DNA of 64,000 nucleotides from contig NC_067285.1 in the NCBI RefSeq assembly GCF_020740795.1, positions 91,099,152 through 91,163,151 on the forward strand, given 5' to 3'. Every line of letters starts with the position of its first letter. Position 1 is the stretch's first letter. A model generated the notes under the pieces. The model was not told the origin of the DNA and made no database searches. It saw only the letters and a list, made by a program, of their open reading frames with translations. The position numbers and the translations under genes were made by a program. The stretch is from Apus apus. Taxonomy: Eukaryota > Chordata > Aves > Apodiformes > Apodidae. Of the stretch, positions 46,504 through 58,200 are shown piece after piece.

Positions 46504-46508
46504 ACAGG

Positions 46509-48413
46509 TTAGAGGAAAGTGTCTGGGGGACCTGTTTTACTGTCTCTTATGCTACCAGAAAAGTGCTAATTACATCAGAGAAGCATAGCAGGCTGCAGTA
46601 ACCAAGCTAGCATGGGGCACAGCAACCTTGAAGCTGTTCTCAGGTATGCATTTGAAAGTTCATTCCATCCCCACCCAGAAGGTCTCTGTTAAAATCCAAG
46701 TGTGAATTGATCATCTTTTCAAGGCTGTGAGAAGGGTCTTTCAGCTACAACAATGGTAAATGCTCTCATTGTACTGCCCCTTAATTTTCTGAGGTGGAAG
46801 GGGATGCTGGCCTGTCTCAGATAGAAACCAGGGTATTCATGGTAGTAACACTGATGGTTTCATACCTTCAAGGATTTCAAAGATGTTAAGTGTGCTGTCT
46901 CTCTATACTGATGTAATTGCAGTTCACCTAAGAGATGGCAGGAGAAATGATGTAGAGCTCAACATAGCTGACTCGAAGTCAGGAAAACCTCTGTGGGTCT
47001 CACAAATTATGATCTCTGTGATGCTGAGCAAACAGGGAAGAAGTGAAGGAGGAACTCACAAAAAAACAGCCGAATGCCACTGTGCAGAGCAGCTTTCCCA
47101 CAATGGTTCCTCGTCATCTCTGTTAGCAGTTGACATGGTAATGGTTACTTTTCTCCCAACAGGGAAAAGAGATCCTGAAAAAATGCTTTAAGCTGTGCTG
47201 AACTTCACAACGGTTTCCTCAGCAGCAAAACCAGCTTATCACAAGCGCTTTCTCATCCACCACTGTTGATTCCCTCTCTGCACTATCTCCCTCAGCTAGT
47301 ACATTTTGCTTGGCTAAACCTCAAGGAAGCACAGAAACAAACATATATTTAAAATAATCAGATTATCGTGAAAATCTAAAAAAAACCTGTACTGATCCAG
47401 CTGAGGCCAAGTAAGAAAATGGCATATGTTGATTCTCCTGCCAAAAAAAAATGTCATCAAATTATGTCATCACAATGTCATTATGTCATCAAAAAATATC
47501 ATCAAATAATTTATATTATTATAAAAGCACCTCTGTGAAGCAGTCTTCCTGGGGTGCTGTCTTCCTACAAGTGCGCCCACCCATCGCTTTTATTGCTGTG
47601 TATCCCGCGGCTAAATTACTGCAGCAACGACTCCTGGATAACAAAGCCAGGCAAGGGAAAGGAAATTCCATCAGTTTAATTGATGTATTGTTAAAACTTC
47701 CAAGGTGCTTCCCCTGCTGGGTTGCTAAACCATTGTGCAAATCACCGGGTGAAGCTTTGCATCACATCGTGAAAAACTCTGTAATCCGTTGGGCACAACG
47801 GCACTGAAATGCAACCACTTCCTAATGAAGGGGAATCAACTGACAATTTAAACTGACAAATTTAACCTTGTTTTACTCTAGCAATGTGATCAGATAGATT
47901 CACTTTACTGGTTAATACCTCTTTCATCTTTACAGATTCTTTCTGTAGAGGGGCAAAGAATGAAACGTGATCCTCAAAAATCCGGGTAAACAAAATTTTA
48001 GAAAGTATGCAAATTCCTTATGGAGATCAAGCCTTAGACACCATATTCTACAAGTTTAGACTTGGAGAACTCAGTCCTTAAAATTGTTAAAGCCTTTTGT
48101 GTTATTTCACACATGCATTTTTCACTGAATATTTGAAAAGTTATCTAATACCCTTTAGTCACAAATTCTAACAGCAATTTCCAGTACAAGCCACTTGTTT
48201 AGATTTACTTGGCTCTTTACTTTCTGGCACGTTTCCCTCATTCCTTCAGAAACTCATATTTACTTTAGGTCAGTCTGGAACTCATCTCAGCTGGGCTCTC
48301 AAAAAAGCACTAGCTGCCCTGTCACTTGATGACACACCCCATCCTCTCACCTCCAGCTGCTTGGCAGTGTGAGCTTTCCTGTCCTCACACTACAGGCATG
48401 TTTTACAGTTAGT
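46509..48413. other. Intergenic DNA with a CpG-containing patch
   Basis: No gene recognised. A short run of ATGTCATCA-like units lies at 47451-47505, and bases 47565-47810 hold about nine CpGs in otherwise ordinary sequence. Confidence 0.45.
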
Positions 48414-49055
48414 TCATAGAATCATAGAATCATAGAATCCTAGGGGTTGGAAGGGACCTCGAAAGATCATCTAGTCCAACCCCCCTGCCAGAGCAGGGTC
48501 ACCTAGAGTACATCACACAGGAAGGCATCCAGGCGGGTTTTGAATGTCTCCAGCGAAGGAGACTCCACAACCTCTCTGGGCAGCCTGTTCCAGTGCTCTG
48601 TCACTCTTACAGTAAAAAAATTTTTCTGATATTCATCTTAAACCTCCTATGCTCCAACTTGTATCCATTACTCCTTGTCCTATCACTGGTCTTCACTGAA
48701 AAAAGCTTAACTCCATCGTCTTGACACTCACCCTTTACATATTTGTAAACATTGATGAGGTCCCCCCTCAGTCTCCTTTTCTCCAAACTAAAGAGACCCA
48801 GCTCCCTCAGCCTTTCCTCATAAGGGAGATCTTCCACTCCCTTAATCATCCTTGTGGCTCTGCGCTGGACTCTTTCAAGCACTTCCCTGTCCTTCTTGAA
48901 CTGAGGGGCCCAGAACTGGACACAATATTCCAGATGTGGCCTCACCAATGCAGAATAGAGGGGGAGGAGAACCTCTCTTGACCTACTAACCACACCCTTT
49001 CTAATACACCCCAGGATGCTACTAACCTTTGGAATGAAGGTCCTTAGGATGTTAA
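48414..49055 (-). mobile_element. CR1 LINE, 3' end, well preserved
   Basis: Minus orientation, with the tail (ATAGAATC repeated) at 48414-48442. The minus strand keeps an open frame of about 150 codons (48607-49055) for the C-terminal part of CR1 ORF2, including the [11 protein letters not shown] and [10 protein letters not shown] blocks. Together with its close match to the copy at 24093, this suggests a fairly young insertion. Confidence 0.95.
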
Positions 49056-50279
49056 GCAGCAAAAATCACAGAGGATTTTACTGAAAATGCAGTTTTGTTG
49101 GTCATGCAATAGAATAAACCACGTGATATTAGTGACCAGTATATCCTGTGCAGAATGTCTGAGGGAAGCCTAGTAATAAGGTGAACTTCTGCAAAGCATG
49201 CTAGGAACAGAGGTAATGCATATTGTGTGTAGAGCTTCAGCAACCCACTGGAGCATCTTCTTCCTGTTACAGTATCTCCCTCAACTCTGAACATACGGAC
49301 ATGGTATCTTTCTGCCTCTGGGAGCATTTTCTGTTGGCTTTTTCTTTTTTTTTTCTTTCTTTTTTTTTTCTCTCCCAAGATATTCTTTTTTTCAATGGAT
49401 ATTTAAGATTTAACCCTCAGCTGATCCCTGGTATTTTCATGCTCGGGCAAGAGATGATTGCCAAAGGCCAGTTCTTCCACAAATGTTTCGGGCCCTCATC
49501 ACGCATTTTGCTAGGTGGGTATTGTATGCACCCTTTTGGCATACTTTGGCAGCTTCACAAAAGCCCACCTACTACAAACCAAAATGCTAAAAGAGGTTTA
49601 TGAGGCATGTCCATTGTGTCCTGAGAACTGCTCTGCACTGGGTGGTGCTCACAACAAGCAGCAGTGTGAGCTGTTCAGGATACAGTAGCTTCTAAGCCCA
49701 TGCCATCCCCCTGCTTCAAGCATGCTCAGCCTTCAGGGCCATCACTTTCTGCAAGTCTTGCAGTCACCCATACAGACACCTGAAGGGAACTAGGCCTGAG
49801 ATTAAGTGAAAGTGCATAGAACTCCAGACCCTGCTGCAGCCACGCTTTCATGGTCAGGAAGGAATTGGTGGGCTTGGTGCACTACAGACCAATATCCATA
49901 TGTGCATTCATGCATGTATGCATCCATGTATTCATTCACCCATACATCCATGAACCTGCCCAGAGGTGTGGGGAGGAGGTGACACTTGGAGGGTTAAGAG
50001 CTGTCAGACCCATCTGGGCTTGCAAGACTCAAGGGATAGCTTTCCTGGGCCACAGGTATTGTCCCACCAGAGTCCCAGTTGTTAGAACTCAGACCTGCTT
50101 ATCGGGCGAACAGTATGCGCGGAAAATGTACCAGATTTAGGCAGCTTTGTGCTTTCACTGGGCCCGTTTTAGCAAAGTTTAAAAGAGGCAGAATGACTTT
50201 TCCCAGATCTTGACATTTAAATGTCCCCCAGCTTGGCAAGCCTCCGTTTCGTTGGAGGAGAAGAGCCAAGGAGCAGGGC
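49056..50279. other. Intergenic DNA, simple repeat only
   Basis: Contains a T-rich tract at 49338-49372 and a run of CATCCATG-like units at 49900-49955. No gene recognised. Confidence 0.5.
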
Positions 50280-50430
50280 ACAGCGCGTCGTGCGCGCTGA
50301 GAGCTGCCGAGAGGAGGCGAGAGCGTGGCGGGGCTTGTCCGACCGGGCGCCGAGGGCCGCCCCTTGCGCTGCGCTTCTCGGCAGCGGTGCACGGCTGTTG
50401 CCCGGGGCTTTTGCCATGCAAATCACATGT
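50280..50430. promoter_or_regulatory. Small CpG island with an octamer motif
   Basis: About 130 bases (50281-50410) hold more than 20 CpGs. An octamer ATGCAAAT lies at 50416-50423, just past the island, and a CCAATCAG motif near 50776. This looks like a promoter, but I find no coding exon attached to it. It could start a noncoding RNA or a gene outside the window. Confidence 0.45.
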
Positions 50431-53400
50431 CAAAGAGTTCAGAGGGAACAAAAGCAGCTCACTGCTCCTCATGAAGCACCACCAAGCTGTCCCTTCAGAT
50501 GATGGAAATGCGAGGTCACCGTTTTGACTGAGGAGTGACACCCGGTTTTGTGAGCCCTTTGCCTTACACCCGGTGAAATGACCCAGTGAGCCGCCTTGTA
50601 TTTATTTGGTGTGCTCAATAGCACCTCCTGACCTGTTGCTACATAGCTAAAAGTTTTATCTGGGGCTTTCTTCGTGCAGCCCGAGTGAACAGAGCCCTTT
50701 TGGCAGGTGTTTCCGGCGCAGAAAGAAAACAAGCCCCTGTGGTTTAGCCGCGTAGTCCGCTTTGGCTCACTCGCCAATCAGTGTCAAGCAACAGCGGCTT
50801 CCCCACCTTATCTGAGCCCTTTGCGAAAAAACTCCACAGCCGGGAGAGTATTTTAACACCCACCACTAACCTCAGTACTTAGTGTTACCCAAATAAAGTA
50901 AGTTAAAAAAAAAATATTTAAAAATTACATGATTTTCTGCGACTGTAGCTGCAAAACCTGGGCTAGGGCAGCAGTGTGGTGCGTGCTGCCAGCAGCTCCC
51001 ATGCTCAGGAGAAGCTTCCCAGCCTTCCTCGGCACCCTGTGCACATCCCCATGGCTGGGTTTGCTCATGCTTTACCTGCATGGGAGTGTGGCTACCCTCC
51101 TCCAGTCCACTGAGAGACAGAGGAAAATAAAGACCTCTGAAGGAAAAGTTAAGCAGCAAAATAACCTGAAAAATCCAGTGATGGAGTATGTGGTAATACT
51201 TCCATGGGCAGAGCACAGCCAAGCCCAAGGTGAGTGCAGGAGGCAAATAAAGGTTTCCTGGGCCAATTATGTGGGGGGATGCCCCTATCTCTACAACTCC
51301 AACCATACAATACACATTGAAACAAATTCAGCCTTTTTTCTTCTTCCACAAATGTTCCCCACCTGGTTCTGCAGAAGCAAACACTAATATTTTTACTTGT
51401 TTTGTTTGTTTGTTGTTTTTTGTTGGGGTTTTTTTTTGAGCTATAAAACTCTGAAGAAGGGGTTTGGGTGTTTACAAATTTTAATTGGTTAGCATCTTTA
51501 ACACTCCAGCTCCTGTTTCTGCCAGTGGTTCCTTCCCCTCGTTGTTCTCCAGGGCAGACCTGGTGTGCTGCCTTTGAATGGCCTGAGATGGCCAGGACCA
51601 CGGGTAAGCCTGCAGGCATGCAGTTTGTGGCCCTAAGTTTTCTCAGCCACTTGATTTTCTTACTACATACACACAAAAGCAGCTTTGTTTTGACAGTATA
51701 TCTTCCTCACACATCTCCTCACCCACCATCCAGAAACAGGGTGTTCCTCTGTCTAAGAGCATGGGCACATGAATAAATTAACTGACTCTGTGAATTTACA
51801 GCATGTCATTTATTCTGTGGTAACTACCCATAAGTATACAGTCCTACTCAGTAAAACACAAGGTAAAGAGGTGTAAATGATTTCACACTTAATCACAGAG
51901 CAAGAACATTTATCCAGAGGTATTTTAACAAAGCAGTTTACTGCACAGTAAGCTTTGCCTTACTTCTGGCCTAATCTAGACAACAAGTGGTACTCCTCAT
52001 TTCAGGCAATTAGCTCCCCGGCAGAGATAAAGCACATGTCCATTAACCAAATTATCTTTACCTATTTTGGGCTGTCACATCTGTGTTCTGTGGTATAAAA
52101 TAGGAAGACCTTAACTCCTTTTAATTGGGAGCATGGTCAAGGTCCCACTGAACAGGACTTGTTATCTCCCTGTTAAGTGGGAGATAATAGGACCCAGTAG
52201 CCAAACACTTGTTAGTGCAGGTCGCAGACTTTCACATAGTTATCTAGTGGTTTTATTTACATGATGGTGTTTCTTCTCATTATAGGAAGCAACTAGCATT
52301 TACAGTTCAGAAAAAGAGCGAGATTACATGGCCAAGAGCTCTTGTCTTAACTTCAGACTTGGAGCTGTACAATTGCAGTTGATCAGGCTGAGCAGAAAAT
52401 TTCCTGGTCACTTTAATTTATGTGAAACAGCCAATTTTTTGTCACATCGAGCCCAATGGCATCTGACCAGCTTTCCAATGGCATTTACATGTGAAGGGGT
52501 TGTAAGAAATGCTGGGAATGCAATTACAAACTCTTTAGTGAAATACTTTTTTTGTCCTGAAATCCCTGTCCAAGGAATACTCCAGGAAGTTTTACTTAAG
52601 GACTAGTGAATGTTAAAGGGAGATAATGCAGCACACCCTCACAATGGGATTGGAGACCACAGAACAGGGGAGGTTTCAATCACCAGAGCCTAGTGACTGT
52701 CATTAGTTGGTTCTTGGTATAGCTAATGAAGATGCCAAAGTTAATATAAATTATAACTTCATACTGAACACACTTTATAATTAAAAGCACCCCCGAACCA
52801 TAGCTGCAGTGCAGTGATGCCCCAGTAAGGGAGAGGGGAGTTTGATATTGACAGAGAGACTGTATATCTGAGAGCTCGTCCCTCTTCTCTCATTACATCT
52901 TTCTGATAAAACACCGGGGCGTGTCCTAATCTCACCAAACATTGTATATAACAAACATTGTCTGGAACATAAACAGCAGAAACTTTTTCACTGGAGTCTT
53001 CTTGAGCAGTTACTCATGTGTGGATGTCAGAGGACAAGACTTATTCCTTTTTTGCATGCATCATCTTTGTCTTCTTCATGAAGAGGAAAAAGACAGCAGG
53101 TGGGAGAGCTCAGCTCCTCCCTGAAGGCAGTAGGGACTGAATAATTATTGCATGAACTTTGGGTACAGTGCCCACTGTAGCAGCTTCAGCTCTCCTCCCC
53201 CAGTAAAATTACAGTGCTTAGCCAGGTGGAAGGAATAGTATTTCATCATGATAATTCAGCTGGCATACACTTCTGTAGTGAGACCACATCAAAAAGTGAA
53301 ACTGCAGTCTCATGCGGTTGTTTGCAGAGTAGATGAGTCAGAGCCTCTCTCTTTCCGTGCTGCAGCTTGCAAAACCTGCACTAAGTTTAATAATTTCCAT

Positions 53401-54172
53401 TCCCTTCGGGAGAGAGGGCTGTGTTCATGGGAGTGATCACCCAAACACTCTTCACCATGTAGTGAAAGATGTTAAGGTCTTAACCTTAATGTGTATTTGA
53501 TGAACAACACTCCATTTAAATTGTCAGATTTATCACACATCCACTTTGGCAGAAAGCCTAATGGCTAAAAATCCAAGAACAGACAAGTTTCACTGTTAAA
53601 CCAGTGCCAAAATGAACTGTGGATTCCCCTCTGGATTTCATTACAGCTGCAAAGTTTGCAGGGACCATTTTATGAGCAAGGATGGATAAAAAGGGAGAGT
53701 ATATTCACATTGCACATTCCTCACACCCCATCAGTGTCCATCTCTGTCTCAAGAAATGCTAAGTCTGACGTCAACTTGTCACAGCTGAGTTTATACCCTG
53801 TCCAGCAGGAAATCTCTGAAGTGGCTGCTATGACATTAAATGCCTCAAATCTACAGAATAGCATAAGCATTTGTTGATCTTGATTCAGAAGTTGAACGTC
53901 AAACATTTATGCCTCTAAGCTTACCTTTGTCTCTAATTAATCTGATTTTTATTTGATTCTACAGGGAATACAGATGAGTGTACCTTTATACCACTTTGTT
54001 GCATAAAGTCATTCCTGGCAGTTTCTAGTTCTGCCTCTAGTGTGACAGATGGGGAAAAAACACCTTTAAAGTGCAATTAACTTCAGATAGATGAACAATA
54101 GCTGTGACAAGTGCCTCCACCCCTCTCAATGGTGTTGTTATATAAAAAAGGTTTAAATGCAAGTAGAAAACT

Positions 54173-54180
<8 letters not shown>
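50431..54180. other. Intergenic DNA, nothing recognised
   Basis: No gene or element recognised. Overlapping open frames on both strands at 50872-51676 have no family motif. Confidence 0.45.
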
Positions 54181-54204
<24 letters not shown>

Positions 54205-54230
54205 CTATATATCTATATATCTATATATCT
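54181..54230. repeat. (TA)n microsatellite grading into CTATATAT units
   Basis: Twelve AT dinucleotides are followed by three copies of an 8-base CTATATAT unit. Likely to vary in length between individuals. Confidence 0.97.
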
Positions 54231-54606
54231 GCCCACAGTTTCAACAGCAGCATCTCAATCATATGCATTATGTAGCTGAATATGCTGTTTGCTTAGAAAG
54301 ATTTTTCCCTAGGGATCAGACTAACAGCAGGAATGAGATGATCACTCTAGTTGCCTTAATTCCTAAGAAAACAAGGATTATGTGACTGCTGTCTGCTTGT
54401 CTCTCTCCTCTCCAACAACTTGTTAATGCATTGGCAAATTCCAATTAAATTCAATGGAGGAAGAAAACCTCAGAAGTACTCAGTTCTTATGCCCACACCA
54501 TTGCACATCTGCAAACAGCTGGTGCTTGTGGAGCCTGTGAGCATGCTCTTGCAAAGTGAGGAGAGAAGAATACAGCCCATGACTCTGTTACCTACCACTG
54601 CTGATT

Positions 54607-55240
54607 ATAGAATCACATAGTGTCAGAGAATGGTAGAGGTTGGAAGAGACCTCTGGAGATCATTGAGTGCAACCCCCCTATCAGAGCAGGACCACCATAG
54701 AATTTAGGGCAGGTCACACAGAAACACATCCAGATGGGTCTTGAAAGTCTCCAGAGAAGGACACTCCACAAGTTCTCTAGGCAGCTCCATAACCCTTACA
54801 GTAAAGAAGTTTTTGCTCCTGTTGAGGTGGAACTTTCTATGTTCTAGTTTGCATCCATTGCCCCTTATCATACCACAGGGCACAACTGAAAAGAGATTGG
54901 ACCCTCCTTCTTCACACCCACCCTTCAGATATTTATATATATTAATAAGATACCCTCTCAGTCTTCTCTTCTCTAGACTAAACAGCCCCAGGTCTCTCAG
55001 CCTTTCCTCATAAGACAAGTGTTCCAGTCCCTTAATCCTCCTCGTAACCTCTGTTGGACTCTCTCAAGTAAGTTCCTGTCCCTCTTGAACTGGGGAGCTC
55101 AGAACTGGACACAATACTCGAGATATGGTCTCTCTAGGCCAGAGCAGAAGAGGAGGAGAATCTCCGTCAACCTGCTGGACACACTCTTCTTAATGCACCC
55201 CAGGATACCACTGGCCTTCTTGGCCACAAGGGCACATTAC
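54607..55240 (-). mobile_element. CR1 LINE, 3' end
   Basis: Minus orientation, with a degraded tail at 54607-54640 and the ORF2 C-terminal blocks ([20 protein letters not shown] near 54990). The end near 55240 is the AAGGGCACATTAC block. Frames are broken outside 54704-55018. Confidence 0.93.
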
Positions 55241-58200
55241 TAAACTTTTGTCTCTGTTCAATTCTGTGGATGTTTCTTTCCTCACAGTTCTTCTGCAGTG
55301 CCATGCAGGTGGGGACATGGATCTGAAATGCTTTGAAACACCAGCTGTTGGGCCAGCAGCTCTGCTTTAAGCTAAATTCAGAGCAGTTATGTTGTTCCAA
55401 AAGTAAACCCTGCCAAAACCCAGCAATATGTACTGCTCATATCCCAAGAGAGCCATGCATCATCACAAGCCACCTGGTCTCTCAAGCATCTGCAGGACTT
55501 TGCAGCAGAGTGCTGGTCCCACAGCATGTGCTCTGAAGGTTTTCTGTGTCACTTCATCTTAAGCACAAGGTGATTTTTTTTACCCCAGTCACTCAACCAG
55601 CAAATGAGATTGTTCAAACCTCTGGATGCTTGGCAGGCAGCTCCCTGTGGTCTGCAGCAAACCCGGGCAGGATAAGTCTCACAGCTTGAGTCCCAGCAGA
55701 GTGAATAGCTCCTAAGTCAGATGTAAAACTTGTGAGGCCATATCTTAGGAACCTTTGCTTTAGCAACCCACGGTCACCAAGCCTTGGGTTTCCCTACCAG
55801 TTTCATGATGTTTGTCATACATCCACAGGCACCAAGCATGGAGAAAAATAACCCTAAGTTTCAGTGCCACAACCACTATTGCACCCTGACTGCTACTACC
55901 ACTTGGTGTCACTGAGTGTCACAGATCTGGTGTCTCCCTGCACCTCAGGGCATTCACAGATGCTCTGTCCCCTTTCTACAGTCCCTCCCCAGCAGCTCCA
56001 AAATCACCACCCTACTCACTCCTGATCTCAGACTGCTTTCTGTGGGCACAGGTCCAAGCTCCAGGCACAGCCACAGTGGTTGAGGGGCAGCCTCCCTGTC
56101 CCCTGTGCCACAGACCCCTTATCTGGGGACGCACACCCTGAGCTCTGGGCAGGGTTTGAGAGAGGAGCAGGTGCTGGGGAGGCAATTGTGAGGCCATATA
56201 TGGGTGTCACAGCCTGCTGCAGGGCAGATACAAAGCAGATTTTCTTCTTTACAGCAGCAAGTTAGACTTTACATTTAACTCTGAATGAGAGCACTGGGTT
56301 GGGGGTGCCCTGAGCTGCCCTTCTGTGCTTTCCTGCCTGGCAGAGGTTTGCCTTGCAAGAGAACCATTTGGTTTGACCAGGTAAGGCAGGTCATTCCTCT
56401 TGCTGCCCATTGACCAATGTACTCCTAGTTTGGGATGTCACATTTGTTGCTTTTATGCCAGCAGAAGAATCAGAGTAAATTGCCCAAATACCCCCCTGTG
56501 CTGCAAACCACAATGAATGAACAGCTTTTGAAGACACGACTGGGGAGCTGAGGGAAAGCTTCCTTCAGCCACATTGTTTCTTCTCTGATTTCTTCAGTTC
56601 TTAGTAACCTTTTTTACTTTTAATAGCCTCAGCTACTTCCTTTTGCTATGCTTTAGCTCCTACTGTTCAGCAGCCCACCTCTCTCTCCTCCTTACCCCTC
56701 CTACCTTCTTTCAAGACCTTCTTGAGAGCAAACCACTTCCTTATGTTCCTCTCATTGTTAGAGCCTCCACCACAGCTGCTGTTACAGCTCTTCACTCCTT
56801 TTTGATCAAGTGGTCTATCTCAGCTCTGAACCTAAACTGCTCTTCAGATATTCCCATCTGCAGGTGTGCAGACCACCCCAGTAAACTATATTTTACGTTT
56901 GAAATTAGTTACCCTTAAATAAATTATACATACCTCAAATCCATAGATTATTTCTTGCAGTAAGTGTCAGCACTCCATCACTTTGAAACTTGGGGCAGGT
57001 TTGTGGTCCTGTAAAAATAGTTTGCTAAACAAACTCCTGGACACTTCAGAGAAAGAAAGCAAGCAAAGTGACTATTCCTATTTGTATAATTTACCGTGGG
57101 TTTAATTTTGTGGCCGTTAATACATGCATTGTTGGATCTTTCCATGATTGACTCAGACTGAACGTAACCGGCAACTGGCACAGGTACGTGACTGAATTCA
57201 CATCGCACCCCTGGCAGTGTTCACACTCACTCACAAAAAGCATGGAGCTGTGATCACAAAATCCAGCTGGTGCCAGTTCTTGCAGACTGCATCATCTCCA
57301 TCCCTTGGCTTGCCAGTATTTTTCATTCTGTGACTCCAGTGCTCTTTGCACCGTAGAAACGTTTGGTTTGTATTTGTCTGAGGGAATTTGCCTTACTCTG
57401 TCTAAGCAGCATCTCTGTCACAGTCATTCAAGTGGTTTTGTAGCTTGACCAACATTTGCTACATCCAGAGAGAACTTTATCATTGACCTGGGACCCTATT
57501 GGGAAGAGGCACAAGATGCAGATCTGCTTCTCAATGACCTGTCACATTTTTGCATTCAGCCTGTGAAAAGAAAACGGTTTTGCAAGGGTTGTACTGCACA
57601 TGTGGGAAGATAACATTTGAGGCGTCTGAACTAAAAAAACCCACAGGATCTGCTGTGCTGAACTGTCCAGACGAGCAGCAAGAAGAGAGATACATTGCTG
57701 TTTTGGCATCTGGCAGCTGCCAGTTCCTTTACTGCACTGGTAATGGGTTCAAACCTAATAATGTGATGTCGTGAGACTGATGTGGGAAAGAAGAACCATT
57801 TCCCACACATGGTCACCACATCAGAAGGTGACATTTCCATTAGGTCTTGCCCTAAACAACCTTCAGAAGATGGATGCAGAGGAATTCAAAGGGGAGTTTT
57901 GCTCCCCACACATTTGGTGAGAGGCATGCTCCTACAGGCTGGCTCCTTGGCCAAGCTCAGTTCCTCATAGGGAAGCAGAAATTTGACTGCATTTTCAAAT
58001 ACCATGGATTCTTTCTTTCAGCTGGTCTGATGAGGCATGTGACAGCTGTATTTTCTATATCTCCTGCCTCTTTGGTGAGTTTAAACAGATCTGGACCAGA
58101 TCTGGTAGGCTTTAGTACAAAGGGACCTCCCTTCTGCTTTAGTATCTCCATCAGGGAGAATCTGATTTTTAAACATGTCCCTGATGTGTCAGATGTTAGC

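Noticed and set aside
50872..51676. Long overlapping frames on both strands next to the orphan CpG island
   Set aside because: Compositions look random, frames compete on both strands, and no motif is found.
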